Below, in pieces: positions 9,839-17,943 of a stretch of 64,000 bases of DNA. Source of the stretch: Flavobacteriales bacterium (GTDB lineage Bacteria > Bacteroidota > Bacteroidia > Flavobacteriales_E > Vicingaceae). The translations under genes and the position numbers were made by a program. The first letter of the stretch is position 1. The number at the start of each line of letters is the position of its first letter. The stretch is taken from positions 46,177 through 110,176 of the forward strand of contig CAJPFH010000028.1 in NCBI GenBank assembly GCA_905339165.1, read 5' to 3'. The notes beneath the pieces are model-generated. The model worked only from the letters and a program-made list of their open reading frames with translations. It made no database searches and had not been told where the DNA came from.

Positions 9839-11139
9839 GAAATACCAACAACATATTCGGTAACATAGACTGGGTTCTTGCACTCCTCTACCTTGTATTT
9901 GTTTTTATTGGTTGGCTTAGCGTGTATGCCGCAGTATATAACGAAGAACATCAGAGCATTTTTGACATTTCGCAACGCTACGGAAAACAATTATTATGGA
10001 TTGGCACTTCGCTGCTAATAGCTATTCTTATTTTAGTAATAGACCAAAATTTCTTTCCATCGTTTGCCTACCCTATTTATACCTTTATTCTGATTTTACT
10101 TTTTGGAGTGTTAGTGTTCGGACAGGTGGTAAAAGGCTCTAAATCGTGGTTCGAAATTGGAGGATTTGCCCTTCAGCCATCAGAGTTTGCAAAATTCGCT
10201 ACCGCACTGGCTCTCGCAAAATATCTAAGCACGTTGGGCATTCGAATGGAAAACTTAAGAACAAAAATAACGGCCATCTTCATTATTTTACTACCGGCTG
10301 TTATGGTACTCGCTCAAAATGATACCGGTTCTACGTTGGTATTTTTTGCATTTATTTTTGTTCTTTATCGCGAAGGATTATCCGGAAATATAATGATTCT
10401 TGGATTGTACACCGCCACGCTGTTTATTCTCTCCCTGCTAATGCGGTTAAGCACGTTCACTCTTCCTTTCGGATTTACCCTTTCGGGCGATTGGTTTCTG
10501 ATTGGGATTTTGGGAAGCATTGCTCTCCTTATGTATTCTATTACCCGAAAAATTAAACGCATTTGGCTTGTCATTCTTTTAGCCTGGATTTTTTCTGCCG
10601 GCCTTATTTTTAGCGTAGATTATATTTTTGAAAAAGTATTAGAGCCACATCAGGCTACCCGAATAAATGTTTTACTAGGTATAGAAAGCGACCCTAAAGG
10701 AGCCGGATATAACGTAAACCAAAGCCTTATTGCCATTGGCTCCGGAGGCTTTTTAGGCAAAGGGTTTTTAGAAGGTACACAAACGAAATTTAACTTTGTA
10801 CCGGAGCAAAGTACCGATTTTATTTTTTGCACTATTGGTGAAGAATGGGGATTTGTCGGCTCACTCTTTCTAATTGCTCTTTTCCTTACTTTATTTATAA
10901 GAATCATTATCGTGGCCGAAAGGCAGCGTTCTACCTTTACCCGTATCTACGGCTACTCGGTAGCCTCTATTCTTTTTTTCCATTTTATGGTAAATATTGG
11001 CATGGCTATAGGATTGGCACCCGTTATAGGAATACCATTGCCCTTTATCAGTTACGGTGGCTCTTCGCTTTGGTCTTTTACCATTTTACTTTTTATATTA
11101 ATAAAACTAGACCGAGACCGCTTACTCGTGTTTAGGTAA
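9835..11139 (+). CDS. rodA: SEDS peptidoglycan glycosyltransferase RodA
   Basis: RodA polymerises lipid II into glycan strands in the elongation complex and pairs with PBP2. The 434-residue sequence has about ten hydrophobic segments and typical SEDS motifs: KGSKSWFEIGGFALQPSEFAK in the first half, and the C-terminal PVIGIPLPFISYGGSS block. It overlaps mrdA by four bases, the conserved gene pair. It is slightly longer than E. coli RodA because of an extra membrane segment in the middle (about 185-270), which is common in Bacteroidota members. Confidence 0.96.
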   Translation: MRNTNNIFGNIDWVLALLYLVFVFIGWLSVYAAVYNEEHQSIFDISQRYGKQLLWIGTSLLIAILILVIDQNFFPSFAYPIYTFILILLFGVLVFGQVVKGSKSWFEIGGFALQPSEFAKFATALALAKYLSTLGIRMENLRTKITAIFIILLPAVMVLAQNDTGSTLVFFAFIFVLYREGLSGNIMILGLYTATLFILSLLMRLSTFTLPFGFTLSGDWFLIGILGSIALLMYSITRKIKRIWLVILLAWIFSAGLIFSVDYIFEKVLEPHQATRINVLLGIESDPKGAGYNVNQSLIAIGSGGFLGKGFLEGTQTKFNFVPEQSTDFIFCTIGEEWGFVGSLFLIALFLTLFIRIIIVAERQRSTFTRIYGYSVASILFFHFMVNIGMAIGLAPVIGIPLPFISYGGSSLWSFTILLFILIKLDRDRLLVFR

Positions 11140-11160
11140 ATTAGATAACTTAGCTCTAAA

Positions 11161-12213
11161 ATGGAACGCTATACAAAATATTTTTGGTACTCCTTTCTTA
11201 TTCTTTGTGCTTTACTACTCGCCTCATTTTTGTTTAAAGTAGTGGTTTACTTAGCCATTGTTTTTGTGTTGCTTATTCTTACATCGCCTGTTCGCAGATT
11301 CCTATTACAGTTTCCATTTTTCGAAAAACACAAATGGTTTTCCGCTTTATGTATTGTATGTACAGTGCTACTTTTCTTCGCTGGCTCATTTTTTATATTT
11401 ATTCCGTTAGTAGTAACAGAGGCAAAAAAAATATATACAACCGATACCGGTGCTATTGTTTCTAATTTCGAACATTTATTTATTCAACTTAAAGCGTACA
11501 TAGATACACTCAACCTTTCGGAGTACGAATTGCACCAACAATACATTCAGGAAAAACTTATAAGCCTAATAAATTTAGGAAACATTCCGTTGTTGCTCCG
11601 TAATATTGTAGGTATTACAGGCGATATTTTTGTGGGAATTTTTGCCGTACTTTTTATATTTTTCTTTTGCCTAAAAGATTACGAAAAAATTAAATTGAAC
11701 CTTATTCATCTTTTTTCGGAAAGCAAAAGAGAAAAGATTTACACCTCTCTGCATCGTGCTCAACAACTGTTTCAGCGATACGTTGTAGGATTATTTTTAG
11801 AAGTAATTGCCGTAAGTATTTTAACCGCTACAGGTATGTTTATCATTGGTTCCGAAAGCATTTTACTAATTGCATTTTTGGCCGGAATTCTAAACCTAAT
11901 TCCCTATCTGGGTCCACTAATAGCCGCTTTTGTGTGTACACTGCTGGGGGTTTATTATCATCTTTCTGAAGATTTAATTTCGGTTGTTCTACCTTTGGCT
12001 ATAAAATATATTATTGTTTTTACAAGTGTTCAACTAATAGATAATTTGTTATTGCAACCCTATATTTATTCGAATAGTATTAAGGCTCATCCCTTAGAAA
12101 TATTTATTATTCTTTTAGCAGCAGGAACTGCAGGTGGCATTGGAGCTATGATGGTGGCTATTCCAACATACACTATTCTGAAAGTTTTTATTATGGAATT
12201 AAATAAAACATGA
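11161..12213 (+). CDS. AI-2E family transporter (membrane permease)
   Basis: This 350-residue polytopic membrane protein belongs to the AI-2E/PerM family. Two hydrophobic segments lie in the first 75 residues, then a soluble stretch (about 85-150), then the conserved C-terminal half with GILNLIPYLGPLIAAF and a late segment ending IGAMMVAIPTY. Family members have been linked to autoinducer-2 export, Na+/H+ exchange and other transport; which applies here cannot be told. It starts 21 bases after rodA and may be read from the same transcript, but it is not a known elongasome part. The next gene has its own promoter. Confidence 0.85.
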   Translation: MERYTKYFWYSFLILCALLLASFLFKVVVYLAIVFVLLILTSPVRRFLLQFPFFEKHKWFSALCIVCTVLLFFAGSFFIFIPLVVTEAKKIYTTDTGAIVSNFEHLFIQLKAYIDTLNLSEYELHQQYIQEKLISLINLGNIPLLLRNIVGITGDIFVGIFAVLFIFFFCLKDYEKIKLNLIHLFSESKREKIYTSLHRAQQLFQRYVVGLFLEVIAVSILTATGMFIIGSESILLIAFLAGILNLIPYLGPLIAAFVCTLLGVYYHLSEDLISVVLPLAIKYIIVFTSVQLIDNLLLQPYIYSNSIKAHPLEIFIILLAAGTAGGIGAMMVAIPTYTILKVFIMELNKT

Positions 12214-12250
12214 GCCAACACCAAAAGCAATAATAATTGCAACATAATTC

Positions 12251-12281
12251 TTGTTCTCTGCTTTATTTTTCTCTATCTTTG
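12251..12281 (+). promoter_or_regulatory. Promoter for the large T9SS beta-helix protein
   Basis: TTG at 12251-12253 is followed after 20 bases by TATCTTTG at 12274-12281, an exact match to the Bacteroidota -7 box TAnnTTTG with the expected spacing. Transcription should start a few bases downstream, leaving a short leader before the ATG at 12308. The promoter's position supports that ATG, rather than the in-frame GTG at 12352, as the original start. Confidence 0.65.
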
Positions 12282-12319
12282 TACCACACCTTTATAAAGT
12301 ACTCATTATGAAACACTTA

Positions 12320-12327
12320 CCCCCCCC
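12320..12327 (+). repeat. Homopolymeric C8 tract at the start of a T9SS gene
   Basis: Eight consecutive C lie five codons into a reading frame that opens with ATG at 12308. With eight C this frame stops at 12341-12343 after 11 codons. Adding one C (or removing two) joins the ATG to the long downstream frame and gives a good signal peptide: MKHLPPPIFGTLKTLVFAV, then more hydrophobic residues and a cleavage-like MLHA before QNNN. Such a tract could vary in length by slipped-strand mispairing and switch the gene on and off, or it could be an assembly error. Confidence 0.75.
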
Positions 12328-12351
12328 ATTTTCGGGACACTAAAAACCCTT

Positions 12352-15300
12352 GTGTTTGCAGTATTTGTTAATGTTACCAGCATGCTCCATGCACAAAACA
12401 ACAACTCTTGCCAAACGGCAGCCATTTTAAATCCGGTATTGGAATGTAACAGCCCGCAAACTTTTGTTTTTGGTAATGGGCAGACGGAGCAATGGTTTAG
12501 TTTTAATACAGGAAGCAGTCAATTTTTCATATTGGAATATGCTATTCATTCTTCTTACTACAAATATTCCGTTGATTTATTTAGTGGAAATTGCAATAGT
12601 AACCTGTTTATTAAAACAGACACCCTTGCAAATTATGTTTTTTTAGATGAATTGTTTTATGAAAACTTAGATAGCAATACTCAGCATTATATCAGAATAA
12701 ATAAACTAAGCAACTCAAATACTAATGACACCATTACCCTTTGTCTAAACAACAAAAATATGTTGGATAATGATTTTGAAGCCTGTATTACATTAGACCC
12801 TTTGAGCAATATTTTTGGGTGGTGCTGTGCACAAGAAGGAGAGCCAATAAAAAATTGCTCTTGGGAAGAATCAGGAATCGGTTGTTACAACACTCCTTTT
12901 ACAGTGAAAAGCAGTTATGGTGGAGCAGGTATAAGGATAGTATGGACGTTACCGGGTGCAGTCATTATTAAAGACTGGGTGGGAAATAATTCAAGTTTGA
13001 GTGTAACGAATTACACCATACCTTCCGGATTCTATCCTCCGGGTTCAGGAAATTGGGTACTCGCAGGGGTTTCAGCCGAGTATTTTAAAGAGGATGGTTT
13101 TGGAAACTATTATCCATTAAATAAAAAAATAAGTATTACATTCTCTGTTGTTGTTCCACATGCAGAACCCCATTTTGAAATTGTTGGAAACGGGCCATTT
13201 TGCATGGGAGATGAGGTTTGTTTTGATTTTTATTCAAATAATACGGAAACAAAAGATATCTTCACTACTATAGGTATATTTGAACCTTATATACCTTTTT
13301 TTTCTTATCCTGACCCGGTTATTAATTCACATACGGGAGGAATTGGCATATTAACCGAAACAAAATGCTTCCAATACCTTTCCCCCGGTATTTACACACC
13401 CACATTAACCACTGAAAACGCTTGTGGTATTTGGAGCAAAACACTAACACTGGAAATAGGCCCCTACCCCAAATTTGAAGTCCCCGAACCCTTATGTGCC
13501 GGGCAGGAATTTACCTTTACCAATAACACAACCTGCCTGCAATATGTGCAAAGTTGGTTTTGGGATTTTGGCGATGGTTTTTCCAGCACCCAGCCTAACC
13601 CCTCACACACCTACACCACCCCGGGTAACTATACCGTTACACTTTGCTTAACCGATGCCAACGGACAGCAACATTGCATTACCCAGTCGGTAGAAGTACA
13701 CCCCAGTCCTGCATCGCCTGTTATTTTGGGCAACTTGTTTGTATGCGACCCCAACCCCGAATTTTGTGTACAAAACCAACAGCCGGGCGAAACTTATACT
13801 TGGAACATCACCAATGGATTTCCTCAATCGTACAACGGGCCCTGCGTAGAAGTGAACTGGACTCAGAACGGAAGCGGATTCCATACCGTAATGGCCACTA
13901 ACGAATTTGGCTGTATAGCCGTTACCGATGCCGAAGTAGCCGAATGTTGTTATAAAGAGGACATCAATAACCCGGGTACAGAAATAAACCTATACAATAC
14001 ATCGGCTTCTTTTATCATTAATAATATTTTAGGAGGAAGCACTACCTGGACTACCAACACCTTCATTAACCTAAACGGGGTAATGGAAATTGACCAAGAC
14101 TTTACTTTTTCCAATTGCCCCAATATTTACCTTGGGCAAAATGCACGCATTGAAATACCAACAGGTAAAAAATTGCGTATAGAAAATGCCAGTAAGTTGG
14201 AAGCCGCCTGCCCCGATAAAATGTGGGATGGCATTTACCTGCAAACTTTTACCTCGCAGTTAGAAGCCGACTTCAGCACCTTTATGCATGCCCAAAACGC
14301 TATTGTTTCTCAAAATGGAGCTAAATACACCATTACATCATCTACCTTCAACCAAAACTGGATAGGCATCAAAGTAGAACCTTTTTCTTTTAACCACCCG
14401 GGCATTGTTACAGCCGGAGCCTTTGGCCCTACCAGCTTTTTATGTACAGCCCCACTGATGTATCCACACCTGAATAAACGCAGCCATGCCGGAGTATTAA
14501 TTGAAAGAGTAGGAAACCAAAACGGAAATATTACCATAGGCTCCAGTCTGCTGTTCGATAACCAAAACACTGGCATATTAGCCGATCAAAGTTATTTAAC
14601 AGTAATAGGAAATACTTTCCAACATATGGGTATTACACAGGGGCAAGGCGGAGGTATTGGCGTACATGCCATGGGAGGCAAGTTTAGCACCCAAACATTG
14701 GTGGGAGGGGCTAATGCCAACCAAAACCATTTTAACAACTGCTTTATTGGGGTGCTTATTGAAGGCTGGCAGCAGGCCGAAGTAAGCCACAATACATTTA
14801 ACAGCAACAACAATGGTGGAGGTACAGGAATTTCTGTAAAAAATGTTACTAACTTTAACATCCCTATTCCGTACAAGAACATTATCATAGCCCAAAACCA
14901 GATAAACAATTACCAAACCGGCATAAACCTGTACAACAACATGAACGCCAAAATAAACGTGTTAAAAAATACCATTAACCAGCAAGGTATACCGTTTGGC
15001 AGTGGCATTATTGCACAGGAAATGCCCATAAGTACCACCTTTAACCTTACCATTATTACCGACAATAACATTACCGCCCCCGCTACCGGTATTAGTGCAG
15101 GCGGTTTACGCAATGCCCTGATAGAAAACAACAGCATAAGCAAGCTGAAACAATTCCCTATGTTTAATACGTATGGGGTATTGCTGCGAGGCTGTTTGAA
15201 TGCAAAAATAAATGCAAATACCGTAAGCAGCCAAAACCCAAGCACCAACACCCGCCAGCACGGCTACGCCTTCGAGATGAGCGAAGCCACCTTGGCCACC

Positions 15301-16455
15301 TGCAATGAAGCCGATAAAACAGGTACAGGTATGCGTTGTGCGGGGGTGATGCCCAACAGTTTTATTTTGGGCAATGCATTTAAAAATAATTACCACGGTT
15401 TTACCATGACCAACAATGCCATTATTGGCGAACAGTATAGAATGGTGCAAGGAGTAAAATACCCCTCCGATAACCGTTGGCAGGGAAATTTTAATTCGAG
15501 AATCAATGCTAACGCCACAATGAATCCCGATAAAAATTTATCTCCTTTTAATGTTCGTAGTATTTCAGGAAACAATCCTTTTTATCCTAATGCAGGTGTA
15601 TTCCCATTAACAAATGAAGTTGTTGTTTCGCTTTTAGTTGAAAATCCGCCTTTAAAATGTGGTAAAATAGACAATCCCGGCATTAAAAAAGGCATATCCC
15701 AACAAATTGCCAAAAAACAAATTCCAATAAATGATACCGCTTCTATTATTGGACGTATGCAGGTGTTTGAAACCTTGCGACAAACCTACACATGGCAGCC
15801 CGACACTCTTCTTGCCCAGTTTGCCGATAGTATGCAAACTACATCATACCGAACTCTTCAGCTAATAGATAGTGTAATGTTTGATACTGCACAGTGCAAC
15901 GCAACTTTACTAAGTACTTGCCAAAATATTACATCCCAAAACCACGTAGAGCAGCACATACAAACGGCTACTGAAATTTATATAAACTCTCGCATAAGTA
16001 ACAACGGTATTTACACCCCCCAGCAAATTTCTGATTTGGAAAACATAGCCTGGCTTTGCCCATTTGATGATGGATTGGGTGTTTACTTGGCTCGTTTTCT
16101 GTTGCAGGAAGTAAACGATACAGAATACCTGAATAGTTGTGAAGAAGCAAACGGAAACAACCTGAGAATTTTCAGCAGTGAAGAAGAAAACGAAATTACG
16201 TTTGAAGCTATTTCAAGCAAAGATAGTATAAGCGTTTACCCCAACCCTGCCAATGAAAGCATACATATAGAATCAAGCGGTAAACAGCCCTTGCACATTG
16301 ATATATTTGATATGGTAGGTCGTAAAGTATTATCACATTATTCTGTAAACCAACGTACATCAGTAAATGTAGTTAATATGCCAACAGGATTGTATATAAT
16401 AAAAATACGTACAGGAGATATTGGAAAAAATTACAAAATAAACATACAACATTAA
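12352..16455 (+). CDS. T9SS-sorted surface protein with PKD domain and parallel beta-helix; start frameshifted
   Basis: The open frame encodes 1367 residues from a GTG. The true start is probably the ATG at 12308, one base out of frame across the C8 tract, which would supply the missing signal peptide. Domains in order: an N-terminal Cys-rich region (about 15-160), Ig-like segments, a PKD domain (WDFGDGFSSTQPNPSHTY, about 403-450), a long right-handed parallel beta-helix (about 560-1060, many N-x-I/G-I-x-x-x-x-N turns), an IAWLCPFDDGLGVYLAR motif seen in related Bacteroidota proteins, and a type A T9SS sorting domain (SVYPNPANESIHI to the end). It is likely surface-attached; ligand unknown. 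Base composition is sharply uneven: the middle (about 13.4-15.45 kb) is far richer in G+C than both ends. Confidence 0.85.
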   Translation: MFAVFVNVTSMLHAQNNNSCQTAAILNPVLECNSPQTFVFGNGQTEQWFSFNTGSSQFFILEYAIHSSYYKYSVDLFSGNCNSNLFIKTDTLANYVFLDELFYENLDSNTQHYIRINKLSNSNTNDTITLCLNNKNMLDNDFEACITLDPLSNIFGWCCAQEGEPIKNCSWEESGIGCYNTPFTVKSSYGGAGIRIVWTLPGAVIIKDWVGNNSSLSVTNYTIPSGFYPPGSGNWVLAGVSAEYFKEDGFGNYYPLNKKISITFSVVVPHAEPHFEIVGNGPFCMGDEVCFDFYSNNTETKDIFTTIGIFEPYIPFFSYPDPVINSHTGGIGILTETKCFQYLSPGIYTPTLTTENACGIWSKTLTLEIGPYPKFEVPEPLCAGQEFTFTNNTTCLQYVQSWFWDFGDGFSSTQPNPSHTYTTPGNYTVTLCLTDANGQQHCITQSVEVHPSPASPVILGNLFVCDPNPEFCVQNQQPGETYTWNITNGFPQSYNGPCVEVNWTQNGSGFHTVMATNEFGCIAVTDAEVAECCYKEDINNPGTEINLYNTSASFIINNILGGSTTWTTNTFINLNGVMEIDQDFTFSNCPNIYLGQNARIEIPTGKKLRIENASKLEAACPDKMWDGIYLQTFTSQLEADFSTFMHAQNAIVSQNGAKYTITSSTFNQNWIGIKVEPFSFNHPGIVTAGAFGPTSFLCTAPLMYPHLNKRSHAGVLIERVGNQNGNITIGSSLLFDNQNTGILADQSYLTVIGNTFQHMGITQGQGGGIGVHAMGGKFSTQTLVGGANANQNHFNNCFIGVLIEGWQQAEVSHNTFNSNNNGGGTGISVKNVTNFNIPIPYKNIIIAQNQINNYQTGINLYNNMNAKINVLKNTINQQGIPFGSGIIAQEMPISTTFNLTIITDNNITAPATGISAGGLRNALIENNSISKLKQFPMFNTYGVLLRGCLNAKINANTVSSQNPSTNTRQHGYAFEMSEATLATCNEADKTGTGMRCAGVMPNSFILGNAFKNNYHGFTMTNNAIIGEQYRMVQGVKYPSDNRWQGNFNSRINANATMNPDKNLSPFNVRSISGNNPFYPNAGVFPLTNEVVVSLLVENPPLKCGKIDNPGIKKGISQQIAKKQIPINDTASIIGRMQVFETLRQTYTWQPDTLLAQFADSMQTTSYRTLQLIDSVMFDTAQCNATLLSTCQNITSQNHVEQHIQTATEIYINSRISNNGIYTPQQISDLENIAWLCPFDDGLGVYLARFLLQEVNDTEYLNSCEEANGNNLRIFSSEEENEITFEAISSKDSISVYPNPANESIHIESSGKQPLHIDIFDMVGRKVLSHYSVNQRTSVNVVNMPTGLYIIKIRTGDIGKNYKINIQH

Positions 16456-16490
16456 TAATATAGCAGGTGTTAAAGACATCTGTTTTTTTT

Positions 16491-17522
16491 ATGAAATATT
16501 TAAAATTTTTATTTGTATTACTTTTTCTGCCGATGTTATACTTTGGGCAAAACAATTTGGCATTAAATCCATCTTTTGAAGAATTTGTAACACCTTGTAA
16601 TTTCCCGGCAGGAGCTATTAGATGGGGCGAAAGGGTAGTTGGTTGGTCTTCTCCTGATGCATTAGACCCTGATTATTTTAACGAATGTAGGGGCGGTAGT
16701 ATTGGAATCCCTAAGAATGATTTAGGATTTGAGTACGCAAAAGATAGTAAAGCTTATGTTGGATTTCACCCATACGACTCTACCATTTCTTCAAATACTG
16801 AATTTTTACAAGGAACATTATTAAAAGTCTTACAAAAAGATACAATTTATTGTATCTCCTTTTGGATAAGCCATGCTGATAGTGTGCATTATTATATTAA
16901 TGCCAAACACATAGGTGTATGGTTTATTAATTACAAGAGTGGTTATCCACCTACAGTAACACTAAATGATAGTTTGCCTTTTATACAACAAAAAATAGCC
17001 TTTATACCAGATACTTTTTACATGGAAAATGATAGTGGATGGACAGAGCTAAAAACTACCTACAAAGCTAAAGGTGGTGAAACACATTTTATCATTGGAA
17101 ACTTTACTCCTCATAATCAAGTTAACACCTCATATAAAGCAAATGGTAAGACCAACGGATATAAAAATTTCGCCTACTACTACCTAGACGAAGTAAGCAT
17201 TTACCGTTGCAACGATACCCTACCGCCCCCTGTACCCAAAGATACCGCCTACTTAAACCTGCCCACCGCCTTTTCGCCTAATGGAGATGGGCAAAACGAT
17301 GTGTTTAGTGTATTGGGAGCAAAGTATGTGCAAAGCATAGAGTTGCGGATATATAACCGCTGGGGGCAGGAGGTATTTTACACCAACCAAAAAGAAACAG
17401 GCTGGGATGGCACGTTTAAAGGGCAGCCTGCCCCCACAGGAGTGTATGCCTACACGCTGGTAGCCACCCTGCCAAACGGAGAGGTAATAACCAAAAAAGG
17501 AAATGTTACTTTGAAGAGATGA
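16491..17522 (+). CDS. Secreted protein with CHU_C (gliding-motility type B) T9SS sorting domain
   Basis: The protein has 343 residues from ATG 16491; an upstream in-frame GTG at 16467 would only lengthen the n-region. A signal peptide (MKYLKFLFVLLFLPMLYFGQ) is followed by a domain of about 200 residues beginning NLALNPSFEEF, an N-x-x-P-N-x-S-F-E motif common at the start of Bacteroidota carbohydrate-binding-like or OmpA-linked proteins. The last 85 residues (LPTAFSPNGDGQNDVF, RIYNRWGQEVF, PTGVYAYTL) are a CHU_C domain, the type B signal for T9SS export. It follows the beta-helix gene by 35 bases with no terminator, so joint transcription is plausible. The segment encoding the CHU_C domain is much richer in G+C than the rest of the gene. 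Confidence 0.85.
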   Translation: MKYLKFLFVLLFLPMLYFGQNNLALNPSFEEFVTPCNFPAGAIRWGERVVGWSSPDALDPDYFNECRGGSIGIPKNDLGFEYAKDSKAYVGFHPYDSTISSNTEFLQGTLLKVLQKDTIYCISFWISHADSVHYYINAKHIGVWFINYKSGYPPTVTLNDSLPFIQQKIAFIPDTFYMENDSGWTELKTTYKAKGGETHFIIGNFTPHNQVNTSYKANGKTNGYKNFAYYYLDEVSIYRCNDTLPPPVPKDTAYLNLPTAFSPNGDGQNDVFSVLGAKYVQSIELRIYNRWGQEVFYTNQKETGWDGTFKGQPAPTGVYAYTLVATLPNGEVITKKGNVTLKR

Positions 17523-17730
17523 GAGATGAAAGAGGAAATATGAAAGTTGAAATAAGAAATTTTGAAAAGTGGAAATGTAAAAACTGAAATTAGAAATGAA
17601 CATTTACCGTCATTGCGAAGGAGGCACGACTGAAGCAATCCCAGAGTAAAGTAGAAAGTTAAAAGTGGAAATCTTGAAATCTTAAATTTTGAAAGGCAAA
17701 ACAAAAGAAGGTCATTGTGAACTAAAGAGA

Positions 17731-17749
17731 TGCTGAAACAAGTTCAGCA
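17731..17749. repeat. Hairpin TGCTGAA-ACAAG-TTCAGCA
   Basis: A perfect 7-bp stem with a 5-base loop lies within the repeat block and is followed by TGACGCAATGCG. There is no T-run, so it is not a classical terminator. The flanking GTCATT and ATGAC sequences recur in the neighbouring elements. Confidence 0.7.
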
Positions 17750-17776
17750 TGACGCAATGCGAGAAAAAAGGAGGTC

Positions 17777-17797
17777 ATTCCGAACTTGTTTCGGAAT
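17777..17797. repeat. Hairpin ATTCCGAA-CTTGT-TTCGGAAT
   Basis: A perfect 8-bp stem with a 5-base loop is preceded by GTC, so the unit again begins GTCATT. It is the second unit of the same style within 50 bases, with different stem sequence but the same loop size. Confidence 0.7.
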
Positions 17798-17943
17798 CTA
17801 AGTGAAGCAAACCATACCCCCATCATTACGAGGTATAGAGTACCGAAGTAATCTGTTCGTTTTTGCTTCGTATTAAAAGAATTGCTTCGCTCCGCTCGCC
17901 ATAACGAAAAAAATGAAATTTAAAAAGTTAAATGCTTTTATTT

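Larger units (their letters stand above)
17523..17943 (+). repeat. Gene-free block of dispersed hairpin repeats
   Basis: These 421 bases hold no gene. They start with purine-rich, imperfect GAAAnTTGAAA-like repeats (17523-17600 and again 17653-17700). Then come several GTCATT-headed elements at 17609, 17711 and 17774, and a related CATTACGAGG element at 17824. The first reads CCGTCATTGCGAAGGAGGCA and continues to CGACTGAAGCAATCC; the last ends ATTGCTTCGCTCCGCTCGCC. This resembles the intergenic palindromic repeats often found scattered in Bacteroidota genomes (from memory, not searched). The block lies between convergent genes and could act as terminator or mRNA-stabilising structure. Confidence 0.7.

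Noticed and set aside
11161..12213. Interpretation of the AI-2E family protein as evidence of quorum sensing
   Set aside because: The family is functionally diverse and no luxS or AI-2 receptor gene is in the window.
14592..15450. Several 100-115-residue frames on the minus strand inside the beta-helix gene
   Set aside because: They are antisense shadows created by the repetitive, GC-richer coding sequence; they lack start contexts and recognisable motifs.
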